A stretch of DNA of 64,000 bases from Flectonema sp. DT1601. Its lineage: Eukaryota > Euglenozoa > Diplonemea > Diplonemida > Diplonemidae. Positions within the stretch are counted from its first letter, which is position 1; every line of letters begins with the position of its first letter. The stretch spans positions 186,001-250,000 of the forward strand of contig OZ025784.1 in assembly GCA_964019425.1 (NCBI GenBank), given 5' to 3'. Below, in pieces: positions 54,394 to 64,000 of this stretch. A program made the position numbers and the translations under genes. The notes under the pieces were generated by a model. It was not told where the DNA came from. It worked only from the letters and a program-made list of their open reading frames with translations, and ran no database searches.

Positions 54394-54736
54394 TTAACTG
54401 TTCGAGTTTGTACATAAAATACAAATGTTTTGTATCATAAACAACATAACGATAATTTAACATTAGTTCTGAGATACAGTGACTAAAGGTAATGTTAGTG
54501 TAGGTATACACTCTGCGATTGACGTAAATACTTTACATTATAATAAATGTTTCTAACTTAGCTGCATACACATCTCTTTTTCCGTGTTGTCATTCAGTGC
54601 AGTACGGAATCGAGTTATTCAATTTTGAATTAATCGTGAGCCCTGGGAAACCAAAACCAGGGTATAATGTAATATGGCAGAGTGTAGGTTTCACCTACAA
54701 ATTACTTGCTTAAAATCAACAATTCTTTGAAAAAAA
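54394..54736 (+). repeat. right 343-bp terminal direct repeat
   Basis: Nearly identical to the left repeat; followed directly by the second copy of the 13-bp target duplication. Confidence 0.9.
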
Positions 54737-56135
54737 TGGTGGAGGGGGAGTGCCGCGTGACGAAGGTGGAGAGTCACACTTGCGCACCTGGAAGCGAGGC
54801 GGGGCTGCGATGGCACGTCGGACTGGATTTCCAGTATTTTGTAAGAGAAGGTAGCCAGTCAATTTGACTACGGGCCGAAACAAGCGGCAATTGACTTAAA
54901 GTCATTCCGCGACGTTGCGGTCCCCAAAAAGACTGTGGAGAGGGGTCTGGAGAAAGCCAAGGAGAAGGTCCACGGGTTGATGGGCGAGCAGTACGGCCTG
55001 ATAGCACCGTACCTCACCGACCTCCAACAGCGCAACAGCCAGATGTACTGGAACATCGAGAAGAGAGATGATAGTGCCTTCGAGAGGGTGTTTTGGTCCT
55101 TTGTGAGGCCAGAAACAGCTGGGCACCTGGCACCTGTGATCTGCAGCGATGCATGTAGTCTGACGGGTCCGTTTGGTGGGTGCTTGTTCATCACCGTGGG
55201 GATCGACGCCGAAAGGCATGTTATGCCTTTAGCCTACTCGGTTGGAGTGTCGAAAACCACGAGGGATGGGCATACCACCACACCCACCTGAAGAACCATT
55301 TTGGCGACCGACTAAAAAGGTTCGTCTTGATTTCCGACAGGCAGAAGGGGCTGGAGTCTGACACCTCCCTGCACGGAGTCGTGTTGCACCATGCTTTGTG
55401 CGTGCAGCACTTGGTTGGCAACGTGGCCGGCCAGACCAAGATACCGAAGGTTGATGCGACGTTGTTAGTGTGGAAGATTAGCAAGCTAAGCATCGAAACA
55501 GAGGCCGAGACGTGCCTTCAAGGGATAAAGGACAAGTACGGAAAACGTGCCCATCGTTATCAGCTTAAGTCAAACCTTGAAAGGTGGTCAGACGCTTACT
55601 GGCCTTCGGGTGTCCCCAGATGCAACACCTACACCTCCAACGCGTCGGAATGCGTCAACGCAGTGTTCAAGGAGACTCGGCAAGGGAGTCCTTTATCTAT
55701 GATAAAGGACACCCGTTGTTGGACAACGAACACCTACACCAGCCGACGCGTGATGCATGCTGACGTTCCTGCGAACTATCCGGTTCCGACAGTGGAGTTG
55801 TTCGTTCGGGGGAGTGCCACCGCAGCAAACAACCATGCTAGTACAGTTCTTTTACTTTTCTTTGTCTGTTGGAATTCTATCTGAGAAAACCGGTAGTCTT
55901 TAAAATTGTAAGCCAAGTACAAGTTGCCTCCTGACGGGTATATTGTGGGTAGTTCGAAAATGTTGCACTCCAAAATATAACAAGACTCTACTCCACCCAC
56001 GTCAGGCGCATCTCTTGTCTTAGCCCTAGCATGCTGCGTTGGAACATTGTCACCAGCCCGATGGACCAAGTTGTAATTATTGCCATTGGTTTACTCATCA
56101 CTCTTCCGTGTGACGGCGGTTATTCCCTGCGTTGA

Positions 56136-56421
56136 GGCTAAGTCATTTGTAGTTCATAGTTTACCTTTGATTTTATAACTTCACAAACGATGAGAGATCC
56201 AGTGGGATCACTCAGGGTCTAGTAGAGACCACCAATGTTGTGCGTTGATAGGCAAGGTGACCAACCTTGACATTCTTTCTTTTCTCTCCTGTTGTGACAA
56301 ACACAAAATACACACACAGCTTACAGTGTGTTCTTTGTATATGTTTTCTTCAGGTGCGAGTAGTTTTTTTGTTCTTGCTCTTCAGGGAGGGCCTTAGCCA
56401 AAAGTTAACAGTCCAAATCTC
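56136..56421 (-). repeat. repeat X, copy 2 (right MULE end)
   Basis: The reverse complement of X, including the extension TAAACTATGAACTACAAATG that is shared with copy 3. It ends at CCAAATCTC and is abutted by a satellite fragment containing TAGTCGACAAAGTCGATCG. Confidence 0.85.
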
Positions 56422-56444
56422 AATTAGTCGACAAAGTCGATCGA

Positions 56445-56862
56445 TAATTTCGATAAAGTGGGAAGTAACGGACTGGGAGCTTTTGGCTCCTGCCCTATTC
56501 CCGATGTAAACTTTCTTTTTATTTTTTATTTTTTTTAACAGGCCCAAAGGGCGACAATGATGGTTGCTGACCAAGGAATAATATTCAAATGAATTTTCGT
56601 TTCAAAGAAACGAACAGAATTAAGAGAGAAGCAGAGAAAAAAAAGAAAAAAAATATGAAGAGGAAATAATCAAACATGAAAAAAAAAAAAAAAAAATATA
56701 TAAATAAAAAAACGTTGTATGAAAAAGGAAAAAAAAAAATAAAGACCAGAAAAGGAAAGAGAAAATGAAAAGGTATAATATTATTGTGGGGATATGAGGG
56801 ATAGCAGGGAGATGCTCTTTTTTTTTTTTTTTTTTATTTTTTTTTTTTTTATTTATTATTTA
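56445..56862 (+). repeat. segment Y, copy 1, with conserved nested hairpins
   Basis: Nearly identical to 60691-61134. At 56455-56514 nested stems AAAGT/ACTTT, GGGAA/TTCCC and GGAGC/GCTCC form a compact structure; further hairpins are GCCC-AAA-GGGC and TTCGTTTCAAAGAAACGAA (about 56598-56616). Both Y copies are followed by a T-run and the same variant first satellite monomer (GTCTCGATCAGGACGG), so Y and the start of the array were duplicated together. Confidence 0.85.
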
Positions 56863-57826
56863 AAAAAAAAGGAAACAATCAGTTTAGTGTCTCGATCAGG
56901 ACGGAAAATAGAAATTAATCGACATAGTCGATCGATAGAAAAAAAAACAATGATAACATTGTTCATTCTTTTTTTTTTTTTTTTTTTTTTTTAAATCCTT
57001 TTAATTATTTTAAAGAAAAAACTTCCGTTTAGCGTCTTGACCAGGACAGAAAATAGAAAGTAATCGACATAGTCGATCGATAAAAAAAAAACAATGATAA
57101 CATTGTTTATTCCTTTTTTTTTTTTTTTTTTTTTTTTTTAACTTTTTATTTATTTCTTAAAGAAAAAACAATCAGTTTAGCGTCCTGACCAGGACGGAAA
57201 ATAGAAAGTAATCGGCATAGTCGATCGATAAAAAAAACAATGATAACATTGTTTATTCCTTTTTTTTTTTTTTTTTTTTTTTATCTTTTTATTTATTTTT
57301 AAAGAAAAAACAATCAGTTTAGCGTCCTGACCAGGACGGAAAATAGAAATTAGTCGACAAAGTCGATCGATAAGAAACAATGATAACATTGTTTATTCAT
57401 TTTTTTTTTTTTTTTTTTTATATTCTTTTTATTAATTTTTAAAAAAAAAAAAAAATCAGTTTAGCGTCTTGACCAGGACGGAAAGTAGACAGTAATCGAC
57501 AAAGTCGATCGATAAAAAAAACAATGATAACATTGTTTATTTCTTTTTTTTTTTTTTTTTTTTTATATCTTTTATTTATTTTTTAAAAGAATAAACAATC
57601 AGTTTAGCGTCTTGACCAGGACGGAAAATAGAAATTAGTCGACAAAGTCGTTCGATAAGAAACAATGATAACATTGTTTATTCATTTTTTTTTTTTTTTT
57701 TTTTATTCTTTTTTATTTATTTTTTAAAGAAAAAAATAATCAGTTTAGCGTCTTGACCAGGACGGAAAATAGAAATTAGTCGACAAAGTCGATCGATAAA
57801 AAAAAACAATGATAACATTGTTTATT

Positions 57827-57859
<33 letters not shown>

Positions 57860-58228
57860 TCTTTTATTTATTTTTAAAGAAAAAACAATCAGTTTAGCGT
57901 CTTGACCAGGACGGAAAATAGAAATTAGTCGACAAAGTCGATCGATAAGAAACAATGATAACATTGTTTATTCTTTTTTTTTTATTTTTTTTTTTTATAT
58001 TCTTTTTATTTATTTTTTAAAGAAAAGAAAACGGAAAATAGAAATTAGTCGACAGAGTCGATCGATAAAAAAACAATGATAACATTGTTTATTCTTTTTT
58101 TTTTTTTTTTTTTTTTATTCTTTTTATTTATTTTTAGAAAAACAATCAGTTTAGCGTCTTGACCAGGACGGAAAATAGAAATTAGTCGACAAAGCCGATC
58201 GATAAAAACAATGATAACATTGTTTATT

Positions 58229-58262
<34 letters not shown>
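56863..58262 (+). repeat. AT-rich hairpin satellite, block 1
   Basis: About ten tandem monomers of roughly 120-150 bp. Each has the order: A-tract, AATCAGTTTAGCGTCTTGA with CCAGGAC (a near-perfect hairpin CGTCCTG/CAGGACG in some monomers), GGAAAATAGAAA, TAGTCGACAAAGTCGATCGA, a short A-tract, AACAATGATAACATTGTT (perfect 7-bp stem), TTTATTC, then a T-run of about 15-30. No gene; peptides predicted across it are repeat artefacts. Confidence 0.95.
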
Positions 58263-58281
58263 TTTTTTTTTAATTTATTTT

Positions 58282-58595
58282 GAGTTGAATTTCCAGGTGA
58301 GATTTGGACTGTTAGCTTTTGGCTAAGGCCCTCCCTGAAGAGCAAGAACAAAAAAACTACTCACACCTGAAGAAAACATACACAAAGAACACACTGTAAG
58401 CTGTGTGTGTATTTTGTGTTTGTCACAACAGGAGAGAAAAGAAAGAATGTCAAGGTTGGTCACCTTGCCTATCAACGCACAACATTGGTGGTCTCTACTA
58501 GACCCTGAGTGATCCCACTGGATCTCTCATCGTTCATAGTACCCTGTGTGAAGTTATAAAATCAAAGGTAAACTATGAACTACAAATGACTTAGC
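58282..58595 (+). repeat. repeat X, copy 3
   Basis: A full-length X copy in forward orientation, essentially identical to copy 4 where they overlap. It inserts between satellite block 1 and non-coding spacer. An internal CAAGGT/ACCTTG hairpin is conserved in all four copies except for a base change in copy 1. Confidence 0.9.
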
Positions 58596-59637
58596 CTGTT
58601 ATTATAATGCCACAGGCAGGCCCTGCATTCAGCAACTATCCAGCAGTGCTTGGATGTCCTGATCTTCTTCTAAAAAAAAGAAAGAAAAACAAAACTGTAG
58701 CTGGGATCACTCAGGATCAACAGACTACCAATGCTACCTGTTGTACTTGCTCACTATGGGGGGTGATGCCAAACACCCAGAAGTACTTAACTACTTTCCT
58801 TCTTGCTGCCCAGGAGTTTCTGACCAGAACTAATAGAAAATAAAAAGTAGATGGGAAACAATAAAAAGTAAAATGCATATAACTGAAGTTAAACAAGACA
58901 AATGAAGTAACAGACCAGAACAGAAAGAGGATTGTAATAGAAGATTACAAATAAAAAAATGCAAGTATCAACACATAATCAAGATACACCAGCAGCTAAC
59001 AAACAACATAAAATTGAAGATCAGTTGCCAGAGTATTTCAACCATGGTAGAATACTCGCCCCTCTGGCAGGGATTATCCCAGACTTGTCCTTTAATTTAG
59101 TTGGACACCATGGCTTACAACCCTTCCAGAGGGAAGCACCATTATGACTTCTATTTTTTTTCTTCAAGAAAATCATAAGGTGGGAACAAAGAAAAATGCT
59201 AAGAGGAACCCCCTATTAACACCTAAGACATCTAAACTGCAGCCCAGCCTATGCCCAATGCACTAACAGGTCATTCCCTCACACTCAGATCAAAAAATCA
59301 AAGTTCAGAGTGCATCTTAGCGTGAATGAGAGAATTTCCTCCCGCTTATTTTGAACAAAAGGGATAGGAGAAGGGATAGAAAACGAACATAAAAATAAAA
59401 TTCTAAGTGAGAAACACTTAGCAGAAACACTTAGCAGCTTTTAAGGAGCTGAAAAGCAAAAAAAAAATCTAAGTGAGAAACACTTAGTAGAAACAATTTG
59501 TAGCTAATTAAGCTGAAAATAAAAAAATAAAAAAATTCTAAGTGAGAAATACTTAGCAACTTTTAGAACAAATATTTCAGTAAATAACCTGTAATGATTA
59601 AACCATTACAAGTTTGATGCCAAAACTGACAAGGACT
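58596..59637. other. non-coding spacer with hairpin tandem repeats
   Basis: Low-GC unique sequence with no convincing coding frame. At 59400-59570 the motif CTAAGTGAGAAACACTTAG (7-bp stem, 5-base loop) or close variants recur three times at roughly 65-75 base spacing. A GTAATG/CATTAC hairpin follows near 59591. The hairpin block has an inverted relative inside the MULE at 52460-52512, which suggests this spacer derives from the same transposon family. Confidence 0.55.
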
Positions 59638-59905
59638 GAGTTGAATTTCCAGGTGAGATTTGGACTGTTAGCTTTTGGCTAAGGCCCTCCCTGAAGAGCA
59701 AGAACAAAAAAACTACTCACACCTGAAGAAAACATACACAAAGAACACACTGTAAGCTGTGTGTGTATTTTGTGTTTGTCACAACAGGAGAGAAAAGAAA
59801 GAATGTCAAGGTTGGTCACCTTGCCTATCAACGCACAACATTGGTGGTCTCTACTAGACCCTGAGTGATCCCACTGGATCTCTCATCGTTCATAGTACCC
59901 TGTGT
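59638..59905 (+). repeat. repeat X, copy 4 (truncated)
   Basis: Same orientation as copy 3 and reads as identical over about 265 bases, then stops at CCCTGTGTGG where satellite block 2 begins. Confidence 0.9.
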
Positions 59906-59907
59906 GG

Positions 59908-60310
59908 AAAGAAGAAACAATCAATTTAGCGTCTTGACCAGGACGGAAAATAGAAAGTAATCGACATAGTCGATCGATAAAAAAACAATGATAACATTGT
60001 TTATTCTTTTTTTTTTTTTTTTTTTTAAATTCTTTTTATTTATTTTTAAGAAAAAAAAACGGAAAATAGAAATTAGTCGACAAAGTCGAACGATATAAAA
60101 ACAATGATAACATTGTTTATTCTTTTTTTTTATTTTCTTTTTTTATATTCTTTTTTATTAATTTTGAAAAAAAAAAAACAATCAGTTTAGCGTCTTGACC
60201 AGGACGGAAAATAGAAAGTAATCGACATAGTCGATCGATAAAAAAACAATGATAACATTGTTTATTCTTTTATAATTTTTTATTTATTTTTTTGTTTTAA
60301 AAAAAAAAAA
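59908..60310 (+). repeat. AT-rich hairpin satellite, block 2
   Basis: Three monomers in the order a-b-a, where type b lacks the TTTAGCGTCTTGACCAGGAC part and has CGAACGAT in place of CGATCGAT. Confidence 0.93.
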
Positions 60311-60690
60311 AAAAAAACAAGCGGAATTGATCATAATGGGTGGTAGGGGTTGTTATAACTTCGTTTGAAAATTCTTCTTTTTTGATTTCTTTTTTTTTTT
60401 TCTTTTTACAGGAGTTAAGATCACTTTCAGGAGACAACACATTAACAAGAGCAGCAAGCAGAGTTGACACTATCAATTCAAATTTGAAATACCGGGAATT
60501 AATTTACAAGGAGGTATCTCAAGTGACTTGGTATCTCTAGCGTGTCGGTATCTCTGGAGTGCTGGTATCTCGTATGTGCGTTGGTATCTCATGAGTGATG
60601 GTATCTCTTGTGCATTAGAGAAACGAAAAAGAATGTCATGACCATGACGGAAGAATTGAGGAATTGAGTTAACATGTTCAATTTAACTGA
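60311..60690 (+). other. unique spacer with exon-like segment and GGTATCTC minisatellite
   Basis: A segment at 60412-60513 is preceded by a T-rich tract and TACAG and followed by GTATCTC. It is open in one frame, reading SLSGDNTLTRAASRVDTINS then NLKYRELIYKE, a plausible helical exon. Immediately after it GGTATCTC recurs six times at about 17-base spacing (60511-60620). Possibly a captured host exon; the protein is not recognised. Confidence 0.35.
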
Positions 60691-60880
60691 ATTTCGATAA
60701 AGTGGGAAGTAACGGACTGGGAGCTTTTGGCTCCTGCCCTATTCCCGATGTAAACTTTCTTTTTATTTTTATTTTTTTTAACAGGCCCAAAGGGCGACAA
60801 TGATGGTTGCTGACCAAGGAATAATATTCAAATGAATTTTCGTTTCAAAGAAACGAACAGAATTAAGAGAGAGGCAGAGG

Positions 60881-60911
<31 letters not shown>

Positions 60912-61091
60912 GAAAAAAAAAAATGAAGAGGAAATAATCAAACATGAAAAAAAAAAAAAAAAAAAAATATATATATAAATAAAAAACGTTGTATGAAAAA
61001 GGAAAAAAAAGAAAAAAAAAAGACCAGAAAAGGAAAGAGAAAATGAAAAGGTATAATATTATTGTGGGGATATGAGGGATAGCAGGGAGAT

Positions 61092-61122
<31 letters not shown>

Positions 61123-61134
61123 CTTATTTATTAT
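60691..61134 (+). repeat. segment Y, copy 2
   Basis: Nearly identical to 56445-56862, with the same nested hairpin structure at 60699-60758 and the perfect palindromic hairpin TTCGTTTCAAAGAAACGAA. Homopolymer lengths differ, single-copy parts do not, so the duplication is recent. Confidence 0.85.
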
Positions 61135-64000
61135 TTTAAAAAAAGGAAACAATCAGTTTAGCGTCTCGATCAGGACGGAAAATAGAAATTAATCGACATA
61201 GTTGATCGATAGAAAAAAAAACTATGATAACATTGTTTATTCATTTTTTTTTTTTTTTTTTTTTTAAATCTTTTTAATTATTTTAAAGAAAAAACAATCA
61301 GTTTAGCGTCTTGACCAGGACGGAAAATAGTAAGTAATCGACATAGTCGATCGATAAAAAAAAAACAATGATAACATTGTTTATTCCTTTTTTTTTTTTT
61401 TTACTCTTTTTATTTATTTTTAAAGAAAAAACAATCAGTTTAGCGTCCTGACCAGGACGGAAAATAGAAAGTAATCGACATAGTCGATCGATAAAAAAAA
61501 CAATGATAACATTGTTTATTCTTTTTTTTTTTTTTTTTTTTTAATTCTTTTTATTTATTTTTTTAAAAAGAAAAAAAATGGAAAATAGAAATTAGTCAAC
61601 AAAGTCGAACGATAAAAAAAAACAATGATAACACTGTTTATTCTTTTTTTTTTTTATTTTTTTTATATTCTTTTTTATTAATTTTGAAAAAAAAAACAAT
61701 CAGTTTAGCGTCTTGACCAGGACGGAAAATAGAAAGTAATCGACATAGTCGATCGATAAAAAAACAATGATAACATTGTTTATTCTTTTTTTTTTTTTTA
61801 TTTTAAATTCTTTTTATTTATTTTTTAAAGAAAAAAAAACGGAAAATAGAAATTAGTCGACAAAGTCGAACGATAAAAAAAAACAATGATAACATTGTTT
61901 ATTCTTTTTTTTGTATTTTTTTATATTCTTTTTTATTAATTTTGAAAAAAAAACAATCAGTTTAGCGTCTTGACCAGGACGGAAAATAGAAAGTAATCGA
62001 CATAGTCGATCGATAAAAAAAACAATGATAACATTGTTTATTCTTTTTTTTTTTTTTTTTTTAAATTCTTTTTATTAATTTTTTAAAGAAAAAAAACGGA
62101 AAATAGAAATTAGTCAACAAAGTCGAACGATAAAAAAAAACAATGATAACATTGTTTATTCTTTTTTTTTTATTTTTTTTTTTTAATATTTTTTTTTTAT
62201 TTTGAAAAAAAAAACAATCAGTTTAGCGTCTTGACCAGGACGGAAAATAGAAAGTAATCGACATAGTCGATCGATAAAAAAAACAATGATAACATTGTTT
62301 ATTCTTTTTTTGTATTTTTTTATATTCTTTTTTATTAATTTTGAAAAAAAAACAATCAGTTTAGCGTCTTGACCAGGACGGAAAATAGAAAGTAATCGAC
62401 ATAGTCGATCGATAAAAAAAACAATGATAACATTGTTTATTCTTTTTTTTTTTTTTTTTTTAAATTCTTTTTATTTATTTTTTAAAGAAAAAAAACGGAA
62501 AATAGAAATTAGTCAACAAAGTCGAACGATAAAAAAAAAACAATGATAACATTGTTTATTCTTTTTTTTTTTGTATTTTTTTTAATATTCTTTTTTATTA
62601 ATTTTGAAAAAAAAAAAACAATCAGTTTAGCGTCTTGACCAGGACGGAAAATAGAAAGTAATCGACATAGTCGATCGATAAAAAAAACAATGATAACATT
62701 GTTTATTCTTTTTTTGTATTTTTTTATATTCTTTTTTATTAATTTTGAAAAAAAAACAATCAGTTTAGCGTCTTGACCAGGACGGAAAATAGAAAGTAAT
62801 CGACATAGTCGATCGATAAAAAAAACAATGATAACATTGTTTATTCTTTTTTTTTTATTTTTTTTTTTTAATATTTTTTTTTTTATTTTGAAAAAAAAAA
62901 CAATCAGTTTAGCGTCTTGACCAGGACGGAAAATAGAAAGTAATCGACATAGTCGATCGATAAAAAAAAACAATGATAACATTGTTTATTCTTTTTTTTT
63001 ATTTTGTTTTCTTTTTATTCATTTTTTAAAGAAAAAAAACGGAAAATAGAAATTAGTCGACAAAGTCGAACGATAAAAAAAAAAACAATGATAACATTGT
63101 TTATTCTTTTTTTTTTTGTATTTTTTTTAATATTCTTTTTTATTAATTTTGAAAAAAAAAAAACAATCAGTTTAGCGTCTTGACCAGGACGGAAAATAGA
63201 AAGTAATCGACATAGTCGATCGATAAAAAAAAACAATGATAACATTGTTTATTCTTTTTTTTTATTTTGTTTTCTTTTTATTCATTTTTTAAAGAAAAAA
63301 AACGGAAAATAGAAATTAGTCGACAAAGTCGAACGATAAAAAAAAAAACAATGATAACATTGTTTATTCTTTTTTTTTTTGTATTTTTTTTAATATTCTT
63401 TTTTATTAATTTTGAAAAAAAAAAAACAATCAGTTTAGCGTCTTGACCAGGACGGAAAATAGAAAGTGATCGACATAGTCGATCGATAAAAAAACAATGA
63501 TAACATTGTTTATTCTTTTTTTTTATTTTAAATTCTTTTTATTTATTTTTTAAAGAAAAAAAAAACGGAAAATAGAAATTAGTCGACAAAGTCGAACGAT
63601 AAAAAAAACAATGATAACATTGTTTATTCTTTTTTTTTGTATTTTTTTATATTCTTTTTTATTAATTTTGAAAAAAAAAACAATCAGTTTAGCGTCTTGA
63701 CCAGGACGGAAAATAGAAAGTGATCGACATAGTCGATCGATAAAAAAAAAACAATGATAACATTGTTTATTCTTTTTTTTTATTTTAAATTCTTTTTATT
63801 TATTCTTTAAAGAAAAGAAACGGAAAATAGAAATTAGTCGACAAAGTCGAACGATAAAAAAAAACAATGATAACATTGTTTATTCTTTTTTTTTTTGTAT
63901 TTTTTTTAATATTCTTTTTTATTAATTTTGAAAAAAAAAAAAAACAATCAGTTTAGCGTCTTGACCAGGACGGAAAATAGAAAGTGATCGACATAGTCGA
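61135..64000 (+). repeat. AT-rich hairpin satellite, block 3, running off the window
   Basis: About 22 monomers to the window edge. From about 61570 the a and b monomer types mostly alternate, giving a dimeric higher-order unit of roughly 255-270 bp with occasional a-a neighbours. The hairpin AACAATGATAACATTGTT plus T-run is present in nearly every monomer and hardly varies, while the linker A/T tracts vary in length. Confidence 0.95.

Larger units (their letters stand above)
53128..54736 (+). mobile_element. non-autonomous element with 343-bp terminal direct repeats (LTR-like), inserted in the MULE
   Basis: Identical-length direct repeats of 343 bp (53128-53470 and 54394-54736) bound about 920 bp that contains no recognisable gag or pol. 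A 13-bp duplication, TGGTGGAGGGGGA, flanks it (53115-53127 and 54737-54749), and the interrupted MULE coding sequence resumes exactly there. The repeats are almost identical, so the insertion is recent. The right end finishes in seven A and the target duplication is long for an LTR integrase, so retroposition of an LTR-type transcript is an alternative. A diverged relative lies at 37610-37956. Strand is given by the arrangement of the conserved sequence following the left repeat. Confidence 0.65.
52951..55884 (+). pseudogene. MULE transposase, interrupted and frameshifted
   Basis: The N-terminal piece (52951-53127) starts MPATYAVGDYFRTQEELI, the usual MULE N-terminal module. It resumes after the inserted element at 54737 with ECRVTKVESHTC, the zinc-finger cysteine/histidine pair. 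Then a frame from about 54870 carries DLQQRNSQMYW and SDACSLTGPFGGCLFITVGI, with the first catalytic Asp. A different frame from 55250 carries LISDRQKGLE with the second Asp, VLHHALCVQHLVGN, and NASECVNAVFKETRQGSP with the catalytic Glu region. All three acidic positions are therefore still visible, but the gene needs at least two frame changes plus the insertion to be explained, and its C-terminal SWIM region is missing. It cannot make a full transposase. Confidence 0.85.
52023..56421 (+). mobile_element. decayed MULE (Mutator-like) DNA transposon with long terminal inverted repeats
   Basis: A plus-strand MULE transposase (52951-55884) is flanked by repeat X in opposite orientations (52023-52459 forward, 56136-56421 reverse). 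That is the arrangement expected for MULE long terminal inverted repeats, whose outer ends read GAGATTTGGACTG. The element is about 4.4 kb and has been interrupted by an inserted 1.6-kb element (53128-54736). The right end runs straight into a fragment of satellite monomer, and no matching 8-11 bp target duplication is visible, so the outer boundaries have been altered. X alone also occurs twice more at 58.3 and 59.6 kb. Confidence 0.65.

Noticed and set aside
55776-56069. A 97-residue minus-strand frame at the end of the MULE
   Set aside because: Overlaps the transposase C-terminal coding on the opposite strand, no recognisable family, and runs through the MULE internal end.
62509-63245. Minus-strand frames repeating FIDRLCRLLSIFRPGQDAKL
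   Set aside because: Translations of satellite monomers, whose length happens to keep frame in places; no start or family support.
56863-64000. CRISPR-like array of direct repeats
   Set aside because: Monomers are contiguous satellite units with homopolymer linkers, no unique spacers and no cas genes; the genome is eukaryotic.

Overview
The window comes from the nuclear genome of a flagellated, mitochondriate protist that I cannot place securely. The evidence is short GT-AG introns (56-100 bp in coding regions, longer only where a pentanucleotide repeat has expanded), an alpha-tubulin ending in EEY, an NPHP4-like ciliary transition-zone protein, PEX11, an alpha subunit of the mitochondrial processing peptidase, ADP/ATP carriers, and very frequent A/T homopolymer runs. 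From base 1 to about 51.0 kb every supported gene (21 of them, one cut by the window edge) lies on the minus strand. That is the unidirectional layout known from Euglenozoa and from dinoflagellates and their relatives, but no spliced-leader gene was found here.

Minus-strand gene block, in window order: a partial gene (1-167); an AGC-type pseudokinase (430-1440); a two-TM NIT-sensor protein with a nucleotide-cyclase-like domain (1588-3926); an ADP/ATP carrier (AAC) array of five near-identical three-exon genes between 4747 and 14565, with alpha-tubulin sitting between copies 2 and 3, followed by a divergent intronless sixth carrier (14703-15584); a coiled-coil protein; an alpha/beta-hydrolase with TPR-like C-terminus; DDX1; a 2161-residue NPHP4-like protein; PEX11; MPP-alpha; a PyrB-PyrI fused aspartate carbamoyltransferase; a secreted DOMON protein; phospholipase D; an SCC2/NIPBL-like cohesin loader; and MSH2 in four exons. 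These are mostly unrelated housekeeping genes, not one pathway. Tubulin and NPHP4 serve the flagellum; MPP-alpha and the AACs serve mitochondria; SCC2 and MSH2 serve chromosomes.

At about 51.25 kb the character changes sharply to a repeat-rich, gene-poor block that runs off the right edge. It contains a decayed MULE DNA transposon with long inverted ends, a younger element with 343-bp terminal direct repeats inserted into that MULE and flanked by a 13-bp target duplication, extra copies of the MULE-end repeat, a duplicated hairpin-rich segment, and three blocks of an unusual AT-rich satellite. Each satellite monomer carries an inverted repeat followed by a T-run. The block could be subtelomeric or pericentromeric; the sequence alone does not decide.

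The most interesting items are: (1) the AAC array, homogenised through exons and introns while each copy keeps its own upstream leader behind a probable 5'-UTR intron, and with the RRRMMM signature replaced by RRRLQM; (2) coding-region introns that end in A-tracts where a pyrimidine tract is expected; (3) a pair of homologous, putatively structured RNAs near 29.8 and 38.5 kb; (4) the PyrBI fusion in a eukaryote; (5) the hairpin-plus-T-run satellite with alternating monomer types and its associated conserved hairpin segment.
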